Below are positions 24,931 through 32,585 of a stretch of DNA of 36,890 bases, piece by piece. The number at the start of each line of letters is the position of its first letter. Positions within the stretch are counted from its first letter, which is position 1. The notes under the pieces are model-generated. The model saw only the letters and a list, made by a program, of their open reading frames with translations, did not search any database and had not been told where the DNA came from. Source of the DNA: Paracoccaceae bacterium. Lineage in GTDB: Bacteria > Pseudomonadota > Alphaproteobacteria > Rhodobacterales > Rhodobacteraceae. The translations under genes were made by a program, and so were the position numbers. Where the stretch lies: positions 1-36,890 of the forward strand of contig JALVEX010000118.1 in the NCBI GenBank assembly GCA_027030435.1. Direction: 5' to 3'.

Positions 24931-25524
24931 ATGGATACAATGAAGAGCAAGGCCTTTCCTGTTTTCTTTTCCGTGGCCAGCGCAGACATCGAGTTCGCCG
25001 AGCGCGTGTGGGAGCCACTCCCAGACGACTGGGTTTATCTTTACTCAAAAACCGGCGAAGAGGCTGCGCACGTGTGGGACGAGATATCGGAGCGCGAATT
25101 GCCCCGCGCCAAGATTCTCGTCATTTTCTGGTCGCGAAACTATCTGAAGGCGCAAGGCTGCATCCGTGAGATCAAGCAGGCCGCAGGGCTTGTTGATTCT
25201 GGGCTTCTGCGGCCTCTGGTCCTGCGCCTTGACGACTGCCCGATCAGCTGGACCGAAGAGTTTCCGGAAGCTGACAAGGCCACCTTCGAGGCCCTGGGCA
25301 AAGCGCTGAACTACCGCACCTCTCACCCAGGCATCTCGGTTGATCACGCACGCGAGCTCGTGGCCCGGGTCGCTGAGCCGCTCCTGTCGTCCGATACCCA
25401 CGGCTGCCGCGACCTGAACTTCTGCGGGCGATGCGGGCCGGCCTTCAGATGCCCGATGACAGGTTTCGGTTTTACCCTGCCGCATGGGTTTCGGGGTTCA
25501 ACGGCGTTGGTCGCGAAACTCTGA
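24931..25524 (+). CDS. TIR-domain protein (N-terminal part of a probably frameshifted gene)
   Basis: The first 150 or so residues form a TIR-like domain: VFFSVASAD (residues 11-19, first strand and the usual Ser/Asp after it), VYLYSKTG, then RAKILVIFWSRNYLKAQGCIREIKQA, where Glu80 sits at the position of the catalytic Glu of NAD-cleaving TIR domains. Bacterial TIR domains typically degrade NAD+ or make cyclic ADP-ribose signals when triggered by phage. The ATG at 24931 has GGGAGGAG about ten bases upstream. After residue 156 (RVAEPLLSSDT) the frame turns Cys-rich and unlike protein and stops at 25524, while coding resumes in the -1 frame. The frame therefore looks like the front half of a TIR-NTPase-TPR protein of about 865 residues. 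Confidence 0.75.
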   Translation: MDTMKSKAFPVFFSVASADIEFAERVWEPLPDDWVYLYSKTGEEAAHVWDEISERELPRAKILVIFWSRNYLKAQGCIREIKQAAGLVDSGLLRPLVLRLDDCPISWTEEFPEADKATFEALGKALNYRTSHPGISVDHARELVARVAEPLLSSDTHGCRDLNFCGRCGPAFRCPMTGFGFTLPHGFRGSTALVAKL

Positions 25525-27527
25525 TAAGAGATTACAATCGCGACTTTACTCCCAATGGGCATGCGATCACGCTCGAGGTGAACGAAGCCACCCTTCCTCG
25601 CGATCTCTTGCTCCGAATCGAAAGCGAGGCCTTCGGGGCAGATATTGATGCGTTGACGCAGCTTAAGGAGGCCACGTTTGAAAGCGAAACAGGCACGGTC
25701 GCCGAAGCCATCGAACGGGTCGTGGAGGCGGGGAACTATGTTATCCTCAGGCATTCGCGAATCGTCGAGGAGCGTGTCGACCTGCCCGAGTGGCTCGACG
25801 AAGTGGTGAATTCTCTTGAGCCTGCCACACGAAGCAAACTGTTCATCATCTCCCAGGTTCCGCTGCTCAAAGAGCGGCGCATTCGCTGCAAGGACCGGAT
25901 GGAAAGCCAGCGGGTTCCGACAATCGACGAACATGTGCTGCGCGAATACTGCTTGCAGCTCGTCGGTCATTTCGACCCTCATCCGGAGCGGTGGAGCGAA
26001 GACGACGTCGAAAGGATCGTCGCTGCTGCAGGCGGAAACATCGGTTTTCTTGTTACCCTGGTTCGCGTCGCCTCGCGGATTGAGGACATGGACCAGCTGG
26101 ATGCCCTGATCGCTGCCGAAGGGGCGCAGATGGTCGAACAGATGACCGTCTATGCGCGCTGGGCATTTTCGCAACTTCGCGAATTCCCGGAGGAACAACG
26201 TACCCTCGCTTTCCTCAACGATGTCTCGCCCTGTGATCTGATCGACCTGGAGAAGGTCGTGAAACCCCGATCGGATAGGCCGATGATGCGTGTCCTGGGC
26301 AAGCTTCTCGAGCTTGGGCTGGTCGAGCGGGAAGGCGAAAACCTCTATCGCCTGACACCGCTTCTTTCGCACCGTTTAGAGCGCGATCTTGTCGGGCCGG
26401 AACTGACGCAATGGAAACGGCGGGCCCTTGAAGACTTCGTGAAGTCCCCCCCCAAAGTCGAAACGACCGAGCATGAATTCCTGCGAATCGAAACCCGCAT
26501 TCAGGCGGCAATGCTGACGGGAGAGGAAAAACTCCCGAACAGTGTGGCAAAGTTCGTCTCCGCCGCGCATTGGTTTCAAGCGGGGATCCGGCTCTATCAC
26601 GCCAACCGGCGCGAGTTGGCCTGGAGACTGCTGAAAAAGGCTTACACGCATAGGTCCGAATTCACGCAATCAACGCGCGTGGAAATCATGCGCTACTATG
26701 CCCTCAGCGCAATACGCATGAGGAAATTCGAGGATGCAGATGCCGTGATCCAGCTGCTGGACAATGACCACCGCACGAAGGCACTGGCAGCGTTCCTCTG
26801 CGGCAACCTGGAAGAATTCAAGAGCCGAGATCGCCGATATGATCGGAGGGATCACCTGTTTGAAGCCATTCGGCAATATGAAACAGCGCTCAAGTTGAAC
26901 GCTGGAAAAGATTCCCGGCTTGAGCACACCTATCGTCCTCTGATCAGCTGCATTCTGCACACTACGAAGCCCGACTTCGAGAAAGCCGAGCGTTATGCTC
27001 TGGAATACGTCAAGCTGCGCCGCACTGTATTCAGCCTGATGGCACTGGCGCGCGTGTATCTGCATTGGAGATACCGGGAGGATGCATATGGCCGGGAAGT
27101 GCCGGAGGACATCGAACGCCTCTATCACCACGCTCTCGACGATCTGTCGAACCACCCGGGCGTCAACAGCGCGCATTTCGAGATCCGCGCTGAGGAGGCG
27201 GAGTTTGAAGGCGATTTCGCCGGGGCACTCGAATTCATGGATGAGGCGGTTGCCGCAGATCCGCGCCCGTTGCTGAGGATGTCGCGTTGGAACCTCATGG
27301 CGCGCAGTGGTGATGCCAACATCGCGCAGCAGGTGCTTGACGAGATGCGGCAGGCAAAGGACGAGGACGACTTCAGAGGAAACTGGTCGGTCTATCTCCC
27401 CGCGCTCGCCGAGATCTATGCCCGAGCCCTGAAAACAGCGGGGAAGCCGCTTGGTTTGCTCAATCAGTTCGCCGTCGGCTTGCAGGATAGGGAAATCAGC
27501 AGAATCATTGGCAGAATCCGAACTTGA
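25431..27527 (+). CDS. STAND-like NTPase with TPR-type helical repeats (C-terminal part of TIR gene)
   Basis: A 698-residue frame, open from 25377, continuing the TIR protein. Residues 22-31 (GFNGVGRETL) match a P-loop with Arg for the Lys, and the expected Walker B strand (YVILRHSR, 103-110) lacks its Asp. Next come KLFIISQVP (sensor-like), a helical region ending GGNIGFLV, and a winged-helix-like segment (MMRVLGKLLELGLVEREGENLYRLT). From about residue 370 it is an alpha-helical repeat resembling TPRs (WFQAGIRLYHANRRELAWRL, LFEAIRQYETALKL, YALEYVKLRR). STAND immune proteins use such a sensor to drive an N-terminal effector. The ATG at 25431 has no ribosome binding site, supporting a single broken gene. 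The codon use is less G/C-biased than that of neighbours. Confidence 0.7.
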   Translation: MRAGLQMPDDRFRFYPAAWVSGFNGVGRETLIRDYNRDFTPNGHAITLEVNEATLPRDLLLRIESEAFGADIDALTQLKEATFESETGTVAEAIERVVEAGNYVILRHSRIVEERVDLPEWLDEVVNSLEPATRSKLFIISQVPLLKERRIRCKDRMESQRVPTIDEHVLREYCLQLVGHFDPHPERWSEDDVERIVAAAGGNIGFLVTLVRVASRIEDMDQLDALIAAEGAQMVEQMTVYARWAFSQLREFPEEQRTLAFLNDVSPCDLIDLEKVVKPRSDRPMMRVLGKLLELGLVEREGENLYRLTPLLSHRLERDLVGPELTQWKRRALEDFVKSPPKVETTEHEFLRIETRIQAAMLTGEEKLPNSVAKFVSAAHWFQAGIRLYHANRRELAWRLLKKAYTHRSEFTQSTRVEIMRYYALSAIRMRKFEDADAVIQLLDNDHRTKALAAFLCGNLEEFKSRDRRYDRRDHLFEAIRQYETALKLNAGKDSRLEHTYRPLISCILHTTKPDFEKAERYALEYVKLRRTVFSLMALARVYLHWRYREDAYGREVPEDIERLYHHALDDLSNHPGVNSAHFEIRAEEAEFEGDFAGALEFMDEAVAADPRPLLRMSRWNLMARSGDANIAQQVLDEMRQAKDEDDFRGNWSVYLPALAEIYARALKTAGKPLGLLNQFAVGLQDREISRIIGRIRT

Positions 27528-27659
27528 GTCCGTGGTTTTGAGCGGGCTTGCCGGATAAGGCACAGCCAGAAGGCGGCCCACAAATGGCTTGGCGGAACCA
27601 CGAAAGGGGCGAAAATCGCTTCTTCGTTGTGCTCTGCGCAAGGGTTGATCGGCTCGCCC

Positions 27660-28502
27660 CTATGCCGGGTCAGCGATTACCTCCTGCTGTTGCTCGCCCA
27701 GCCCCTCGATCCCGAGGTGCACTACGTCGCCCGGCTTGAGGAAGCGCGGCGGCTTCTTACCCATGCCGACACCGGGCGGCGTACCTGTCGAGATGATGTC
27801 GCCCGGATGGAGCGTGAAGAAGCGGCTGAGATAGGAAACGATATGCGCCACGCCGAAAACCATCGTCGCTGTCGATCCGTCCTGCATGATCTCACCGTTC
27901 ACCTCGAGCCACAGCCTGAGATTCTGCACATCTTTCACCTCGTCGGGCGTGACCAGCCACGGGCCGATCTGGCCGAAATTATCGCAGCTCTTGCCCTTGG
28001 TCCACTGGCCTTCATGCCGGATCTGGAAATCGCGCTCCGAGACATCATTGACCACGCAAAAGCCGGCCACATGATCCATCGCTTCGGCTTCATCGATGTA
28101 TTTTCCCGGCTTGCCGATAATGATGCCAAGCTCCACTTCCCAATCGGTCCTGGTCGAGCCGCGGGGAATGATGATCGGATCATCGGGGCCGCAGATCGCG
28201 CTGGTGGCCTTCATGAAGAGCACCGGCTCAGAGGGGATCGCCATGCCGGTTTCTGCGGCGTGGTCGGAATAGTTCAGCCCGATGCACATGAATTTTCCAG
28301 TGCCCCCCACACAAGGGCCCAGGCGCGGGTTGCCCTCGACCAGAGGCAGCGAGGCAACATCAAGCGTGCCAAGCGTTTCCAGATCGGCGAGCACCGTGCC
28401 CGCGAGATCATCGATCACGCCCGAAAGATCGCGCAGATTTCCATTCGCGTCGATCATGCCGGGCTTTTCAGCCCCCCGTTCGCCGTATCTTGCCAGTTTC
28501 AT
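27660..28502 (-). CDS. Fumarylacetoacetate hydrolase-family protein
   Basis: A 280-residue FAH-superfamily enzyme, cytoplasmic, which cleaves or isomerises C-C bonds or lyses ureidoglycolate-like substrates with a divalent metal. Visible: GKFMCIGLNYSDHAAE, FMKATSAICGP, the metal ligands in DWEVELGIIIG (two Glu) and VVNDVSERDFQ (Asp), and ISTGTPPGVGMG near the C-terminus. Similar proteins are annotated as ureidoglycolate lyase or 5-carboxymethyl-2-hydroxymuconate isomerase; context here gives no pathway. I use the ATG at 28500-28502 with AGGAAG upstream, where homologues start (MKLARYG), not the longer frame to 28580. Confidence 0.9.
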   Translation of the reverse strand: MKLARYGERGAEKPGMIDANGNLRDLSGVIDDLAGTVLADLETLGTLDVASLPLVEGNPRLGPCVGGTGKFMCIGLNYSDHAAETGMAIPSEPVLFMKATSAICGPDDPIIIPRGSTRTDWEVELGIIIGKPGKYIDEAEAMDHVAGFCVVNDVSERDFQIRHEGQWTKGKSCDNFGQIGPWLVTPDEVKDVQNLRLWLEVNGEIMQDGSTATMVFGVAHIVSYLSRFFTLHPGDIISTGTPPGVGMGKKPPRFLKPGDVVHLGIEGLGEQQQEVIADPA

Positions 28503-29047
28503 CGTCGTCTTCCTGCATCCTCCGGCCGCCGTCAATGATACGTGTCGCCCGGTGGCAAATCCGGCCCATTGGCGCGGCATTGGGGTATAGTAGCCTCCCC
28601 GACTGAAGCATTTCCCTGCTCGACGGCGGCGTTCATGGCCGCACCATCGTATTCATTGCATATCTTATTCAGACTTTCCATCGACATGCGCCGTCATGAA
28701 ACGGCCCGTTCGCCATCCTGCTCCTGCATCGGGGATGTCATGAATTCTTTGTGTCTGGTCCGGCCCAATTCTCCTCGAAGGTATCGCGTTCTGCCATGAT
28801 CACCGGCCAAGGGGTGAATTTACGATGTTTTTCGGCCACGCGCAAAGTGCGGCTCGATGCCTCCCAGGTGGCGCCGGCAAGCCAAAAAGATACTTGCTTG
28901 TCATGTTGACTGCCCCTGTCCTCAAATCGGCCAAAGATAACACGATTTATTTCTCAATAGTTCCTATGGGCTCACAACCTAATGTTACTGTTCGTATGGC
29001 TTTTTTCGCGCTAGGCTGCCTCAACCCCCAGCAAAAGGAGCGCCCTC
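28503..29047. other. Long divergent intergenic region
   Basis: About 545 bases between the FAH gene (minus) and a small membrane protein gene (plus), locally more AT-rich. A 51-codon frame on the minus strand, 28532-28687, ends 29 bases before the FAH ATG and has a natural-looking composition (starts MSMESLNKICNEYDG) but weak host-like codon bias and no clear ribosome binding site. A GGGG/CCCC hairpin lies near 28583-28604, and a TTGACT at 28907-28912 lacks a well-spaced -10. No RNA gene was recognised; signal-recognition-particle RNA motifs were looked for and not seen. Confidence 0.4.
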
Positions 29048-29311
29048 ATGGAATACGCACGTCTTGACGCCATCAGGTTCGGTCTCGCCGCCGGAATAAC
29101 CGTTTTCCTGTTCGGCCTGTTCTTCTTCCTGCTCAGCTTGCTGACAGGCGGCATGATGATGATGCGCATGGGGATGGGGGTGGAATTCGGTGGTATGGCC
29201 GGAGGGGCCGGCATGATGTTTGGCGGCTTCCTGATGAGCGGGCTGTTTTCCGGGATCATTACCGGGATCTTTGCAGGGGTGATGGCGGCCATCTACAACC
29301 GCCTGCTCTGA
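29048..29311 (+). CDS. Small Met/Gly-rich two-helix membrane protein
   Basis: An 87-residue protein with two hydrophobic helices (about residues 11-34 and 56-82) joined by a loop extremely rich in Met and Gly (GGMMMMRMGMG, GGMAGGAGMMFGG). It has a good AAGGAG eight bases before the ATG. The layout resembles small bacterial membrane proteins of the DUF5676 kind, ending IYNRLL, but I cannot confirm membership. Met-rich loops sometimes bind copper or silver; no metal gene is nearby, so this is speculative. Confidence 0.75.
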   Translation: MEYARLDAIRFGLAAGITVFLFGLFFFLLSLLTGGMMMMRMGMGVEFGGMAGGAGMMFGGFLMSGLFSGIITGIFAGVMAAIYNRLL

Positions 29312-29316
29312 TCATC

Positions 29317-29814
29317 TCAATGCGCCGCCGCGTATCCGGCTGCGGCCCAGGCCTGCTGACCAGGCATTTCCACTGCGCAGGGGCGCACGGAGCGCAGGCG
29401 CGCAAGCGCCGCTCCGGGGGCCTCGCCCGCCTCGCACATCAGCCGCATCAGCGCCATCCCCGAACGTCCGCAGCCGGCCCAGCAATGGGCGAAAACCTTT
29501 CCGCCGGCCCTCAGCACCCGATGCGCCTCGCGCGAGGCTTCCGCCCAGAGCGCCGCATGCTCCGGCCCCGGGGCGCCGAAATTGGCGATCGGCAGATGCC
29601 GCCAGCCCACATCCGCAAGGGCAAGATCATCGCCGAGCCGCCCGGCTCCTGCCATCTCGAGCTCCTCCTCTGCCGTGAGGCTCAGCACCAGATCGGCCGG
29701 CCAGCGCAGCAGCGCCGTGAGATCGGCCTGATAGCCGCGCACCCGCCCCGGCATCGGCCCGATGCCGATCATCCCCTTTTCCAGGGCAAGCTCGCCCGCC
29801 GGATATGATGCCAT
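29317..29814 (-). CDS. Dual-specificity/tyrosine phosphatase-like protein
   Basis: A 165-residue protein with the CX5R phosphate-binding loop HCWAGCGRSG (Cys111, Arg117) of the cysteine-based protein phosphatase superfamily. The segment that should carry the general-acid Asp reads LPIANFGAP, with Asn78 where relatives have Asp, so catalysis may be slow or lost. Substrates are unknown; similar bacterial proteins act on phosphotyrosine or other phosphoesters. GAGGAG lies upstream of the ATG. It is transcribed divergently from dnaX and converges with the small membrane protein gene, five bases apart. Confidence 0.82.
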   Translation of the reverse strand: MASYPAGELALEKGMIGIGPMPGRVRGYQADLTALLRWPADLVLSLTAEEELEMAGAGRLGDDLALADVGWRHLPIANFGAPGPEHAALWAEASREAHRVLRAGGKVFAHCWAGCGRSGMALMRLMCEAGEAPGAALARLRSVRPCAVEMPGQQAWAAAGYAAAH

Positions 29815-29918
29815 TTCGCCGCTCCTCTGCCTGCCACCCTACCCTTGCGCTTTACGGCGGGCAACACTCCCCCTAACCTGTTGCGGATCCCGAATCCGCA
29901 GCGCAGCCAGAGGCGAGC

Positions 29919-31760
29919 ATGAGCGAAGAACAAAAAACCGGCTATCAGGTTCTTGCCCGCAAGTATCGCCCCGAAACCTTCGCCGATCTCGTCGGCCAGG
30001 ATGCCATGGTGCGCACCCTGAAAAACGCCTTCGCCGCCGATCGCATCGCCCAGGCCTTCATTCTCACGGGCATCCGCGGCACCGGCAAGACAACAACCGC
30101 GCGCATCATCGCCAAGGGGCTCAACTGCACCGGCCCCGATGGCCAAGGCGGCCCCACGACCGAGCCCTGCGGCCAGTGCGAGGCCTGCCGCGCGATAAGC
30201 GCCGGCCAGCATGTGGACGTGATCGAGATGGACGGCGCCTCGCAGACCCGGATCGACGATATCCGCTCCAACGTGCTCGAAAGCGTCCATTACGCGCCCA
30301 CCTCGGCACGCTACAAGATCTACATCATCGACGAGGTGCACATGCTCTCCACCTCGGCCTTCAACGCGCTTCTGAAAACGCTCGAAGAGCCGCCGCCGCA
30401 TGTGAAATTCATCTTCGCCACCACCGAGATCCGCAAGGTGCCCGTGACGGTGCTTTCGCGCTGCCAGCGCTTCGATCTGCGCCGCATCGAACCGGAAGAG
30501 ATGATCGCGCTGCTGCGCCGGATCGCCGATGCGGAGGGCGCCAGCATCACTGACGAGGCGCTCGCGCTCATCACCCGCGCCGCCGAGGGCTCGGCACGAG
30601 ATGCCACATCGCTTCTCGATCAGGCGATCAGCCACGGCGCGGGCGAAACCACCGCCAAGCAGGTGCGCGCCATGCTCGGGCTCGCCGATCGCGGCCGGGT
30701 GCTCGATCTCTTCGACATGATCCTAAAGGGCGATGCCGCCGGCGCGCTTGGCGAGCTTGGCGCGCAATATGCCGATGGCGCCGATCCCTTGGTGGTGCTG
30801 CGCGATCTGGCCGAAATCGCGCATTGGGTTTCGGTGGTGAAGATCACTCCCGATGCGGCCGATGATCCCACCATCGCACCGGAAGAGCGCGCCCGCGGTC
30901 AGACGATGGCCGAAAGCGTGCCCATGCGGGTGCTCTCGCGGATGTGGCAGATGCTTCTGAAGGCGCTGGAAGAAGTGGCCCAGGCCCCGAGCAGCATGAT
31001 GGCCGCGGAAATGGCGGTGATACGGCTGACCCATGTGGCCGACCTCCCGAGCCCGGATGAGCTTGTGAAAAAGCTCGCTGCCGCCCCTGCGCCAGCCCCG
31101 GCACCCGCTGCGCCCCCGCCGCGGCCCTCCCCGCCGCCAGCGGGGGGATCGGATGGGGCACGGGCGGCGGCACCCGGCGAACCCGGCCCTGCCAGACCCA
31201 CACAACATCGCGTCTCCGAAACCGGCGGCAGCGGCCCCACGGCCATGACCGCCACCGCCCCCGCGCAGACGCCCGACAGCCTTGCCGCCCGCTATCCGAC
31301 CTTTGAAGACGTGATCGCCCTCATCCGCGCGATGCGCGACATGAAACTTCTGTTTGACGTGGAAAGCGGTGTCAGGCTCGTGAGCTACGCGCCCGGGCGC
31401 ATCGAATTCGAGCCAGCCCCCGGCGCGCCCGCCGATCTTGCCCAGAGGCTCGGGCGCCAGCTCGCGGCCTGGACAGGTGCCCGCTGGGGTGTTTCGGTGG
31501 TGAGTGGCGGCGGCGGCGCAACTATCGCAGACAGGATGCGGAAAGAGGAGGAAGCTCTAAGGGCCCGGGCCGCTTCTCATCCCCATGTCAAAGCGGTTCT
31601 CGATATCTTTCCCGGCGCAGAAATCCGGAAAGTGCGCACAAGGGGAGAGCTGATTGCATCGGCTTCCGCAGGCGCGCTTCCCGGCGCTCAGAGTGAAAGC
31701 GATGGCGAAACACAGGAGAGCGGCGACGATGAGGCGTGGGATCCCTTCGAACATGATTGA
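29919..31760 (+). CDS. dnaX: DNA polymerase III subunits gamma and tau
   Basis: Clamp-loader ATPase of the replisome, 613 residues. It starts YQVLARKYRPETFADLVGQ, has Walker A GIRGTGKTT, the four zinc cysteines (LNCTG then CGQCEAC), Walker B with IIDEVHML, and the sensor 1 region FIFATTEIRKVP followed by the SRC motif LSRCQRFD. Clamp-loader domain III follows, then a Pro/Ala-rich linker (about residues 390-450) and the tau-specific C-terminus ending in an acidic tail. A 7-bp hairpin (29882-29900) sits in the leader. ybaB and recR follow, the common dnaX-ybaB-recR cluster. Confidence 0.96.
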   Translation: MSEEQKTGYQVLARKYRPETFADLVGQDAMVRTLKNAFAADRIAQAFILTGIRGTGKTTTARIIAKGLNCTGPDGQGGPTTEPCGQCEACRAISAGQHVDVIEMDGASQTRIDDIRSNVLESVHYAPTSARYKIYIIDEVHMLSTSAFNALLKTLEEPPPHVKFIFATTEIRKVPVTVLSRCQRFDLRRIEPEEMIALLRRIADAEGASITDEALALITRAAEGSARDATSLLDQAISHGAGETTAKQVRAMLGLADRGRVLDLFDMILKGDAAGALGELGAQYADGADPLVVLRDLAEIAHWVSVVKITPDAADDPTIAPEERARGQTMAESVPMRVLSRMWQMLLKALEEVAQAPSSMMAAEMAVIRLTHVADLPSPDELVKKLAAAPAPAPAPAAPPPRPSPPPAGGSDGARAAAPGEPGPARPTQHRVSETGGSGPTAMTATAPAQTPDSLAARYPTFEDVIALIRAMRDMKLLFDVESGVRLVSYAPGRIEFEPAPGAPADLAQRLGRQLAAWTGARWGVSVVSGGGGATIADRMRKEEEALRARAASHPHVKAVLDIFPGAEIRKVRTRGELIASASAGALPGAQSESDGETQESGDDEAWDPFEHD

Positions 31761-31859
31761 AGGGTGTTCCGCCCCGGTGCGGCCGTATTCAGGCCTCCCT
31801 TGTGCCCCGGCGGATGCACGCGTATTTATCGGGTTCATTGGTAACAGGAGTTTGGCGAT

Positions 31860-32204
31860 ATGCTGAAAGGTTTGGGCGGGCTTGGTGACATGGCCAAGAT
31901 GATGAAAGCCGCCAAGGAAATGCAGGAAAAGATGGCCGCGCTCCAGGAAGAGCTCGAGCGGATCACCGTCACAGGCGAATCCGGGGCCGGGCTGGTGCGG
32001 GCCACGGCCACGGCAAAGGGCGTGCTGACCGGCCTCGAGATAGATCCTTCCATCTTCAACCCTGATGAAAAGGAGGTCGTGGAAGATCTGATCCTGGCGG
32101 CAATCAAGGATGCGCAGGCCCGCGCCCAGGAGCGCCACCGCGAAGAGGTGCGCAAGATCACCGAAAGCATGGGCCTGCCGCCCGACATGGAACTCCCGAT
32201 CTAG
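31860..32204 (+). CDS. YbaB/EbfC family nucleoid-associated protein
   Basis: A 114-residue DNA-binding protein, dimeric in the family, that shapes the nucleoid and may assist recombination. It begins MLKGLGGLGDMAKMMKAAKEMQEKM and contains ITVTGESGAGLVRATATAKG and the C-terminal helix region ending MGLPPDMELPI, all typical. AGGAG lies ten bases before the ATG. It sits 99 bases after dnaX, and three bases before the next gene. Confidence 0.94.
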   Translation: MLKGLGGLGDMAKMMKAAKEMQEKMAALQEELERITVTGESGAGLVRATATAKGVLTGLEIDPSIFNPDEKEVVEDLILAAIKDAQARAQERHREEVRKITESMGLPPDMELPI

Positions 32205-32207
32205 GCC

Positions 32208-32585
32208 ATGTGGATGCTGGACTATGGCCCAGAACAGGCGAGCCGGCTGCCGCTCACGCCTGAAAATGCACGCATCATCGTGGCGCGTGCGCGCCAGGCC
32301 ATCATCCTGCGCATCCCGCTCTCGCTTGCCAGTGCCGGCGTCTTCCTGACCCTCGCCATGAGGAGCCAGGGGATCGTGGTGATGGTCTGGCACTTCTTCT
32401 TCGCGCTTTCACTGTTGGCCGTGGGGCTCTCCGTCTTTTCCTTCATCCGCCATGTGCAAACCCTGCGCCGGCTGCCCGGTGATCTCGAGAAGGCGATCGC
32501 GCTCGGCATCCCGGCGCGGCGTTTCTGGGAAGAGCATGCCGGCCTGTTTCCGTTCAGGCTTTCCGGCGGCTCGAAAAACGAATGA
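32208..32585 (+). CDS. Small two-helix membrane protein of unknown function
   Basis: A 125-residue protein with two hydrophobic segments (about residues 31-50 and 55-77) between an N-terminal cytoplasmic stretch and a basic/acidic C-terminal tail (RHVQTLRRLPGDLEKAIALG...). I do not recognise the family. It is inserted between ybaB and recR, which are normally adjacent, and is clearly in the operon: it starts three bases after ybaB and its TGA overlaps the recR ATG (ATGA). An ATG six bases downstream is an alternative start. Confidence 0.75.
   Translation: MWMLDYGPEQASRLPLTPENARIIVARARQAIILRIPLSLASAGVFLTLAMRSQGIVVMVWHFFFALSLLAVGLSVFSFIRHVQTLRRLPGDLEKAIALGIPARRFWEEHAGLFPFRLSGGSKNE

Noticed and set aside
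24585..27640. Integrase, insertion sequence or att repeat bounding the TIR segment
   Set aside because: No transposase or integrase frame is present and the tRNA 3' end sequence does not recur downstream within the window.
28581..29047. A structured RNA such as the signal recognition particle RNA upstream of the dnaX area
   Set aside because: The conserved GGAAGCAGC-type loop sequences are absent and no long stem was found.
31067..31073. G AAA AAG in dnaX as a frameshift site for the gamma subunit
   Set aside because: It does not fit the X XXY YYZ slippery pattern, and I see no clear stimulatory signals; the full-length tau frame is intact.
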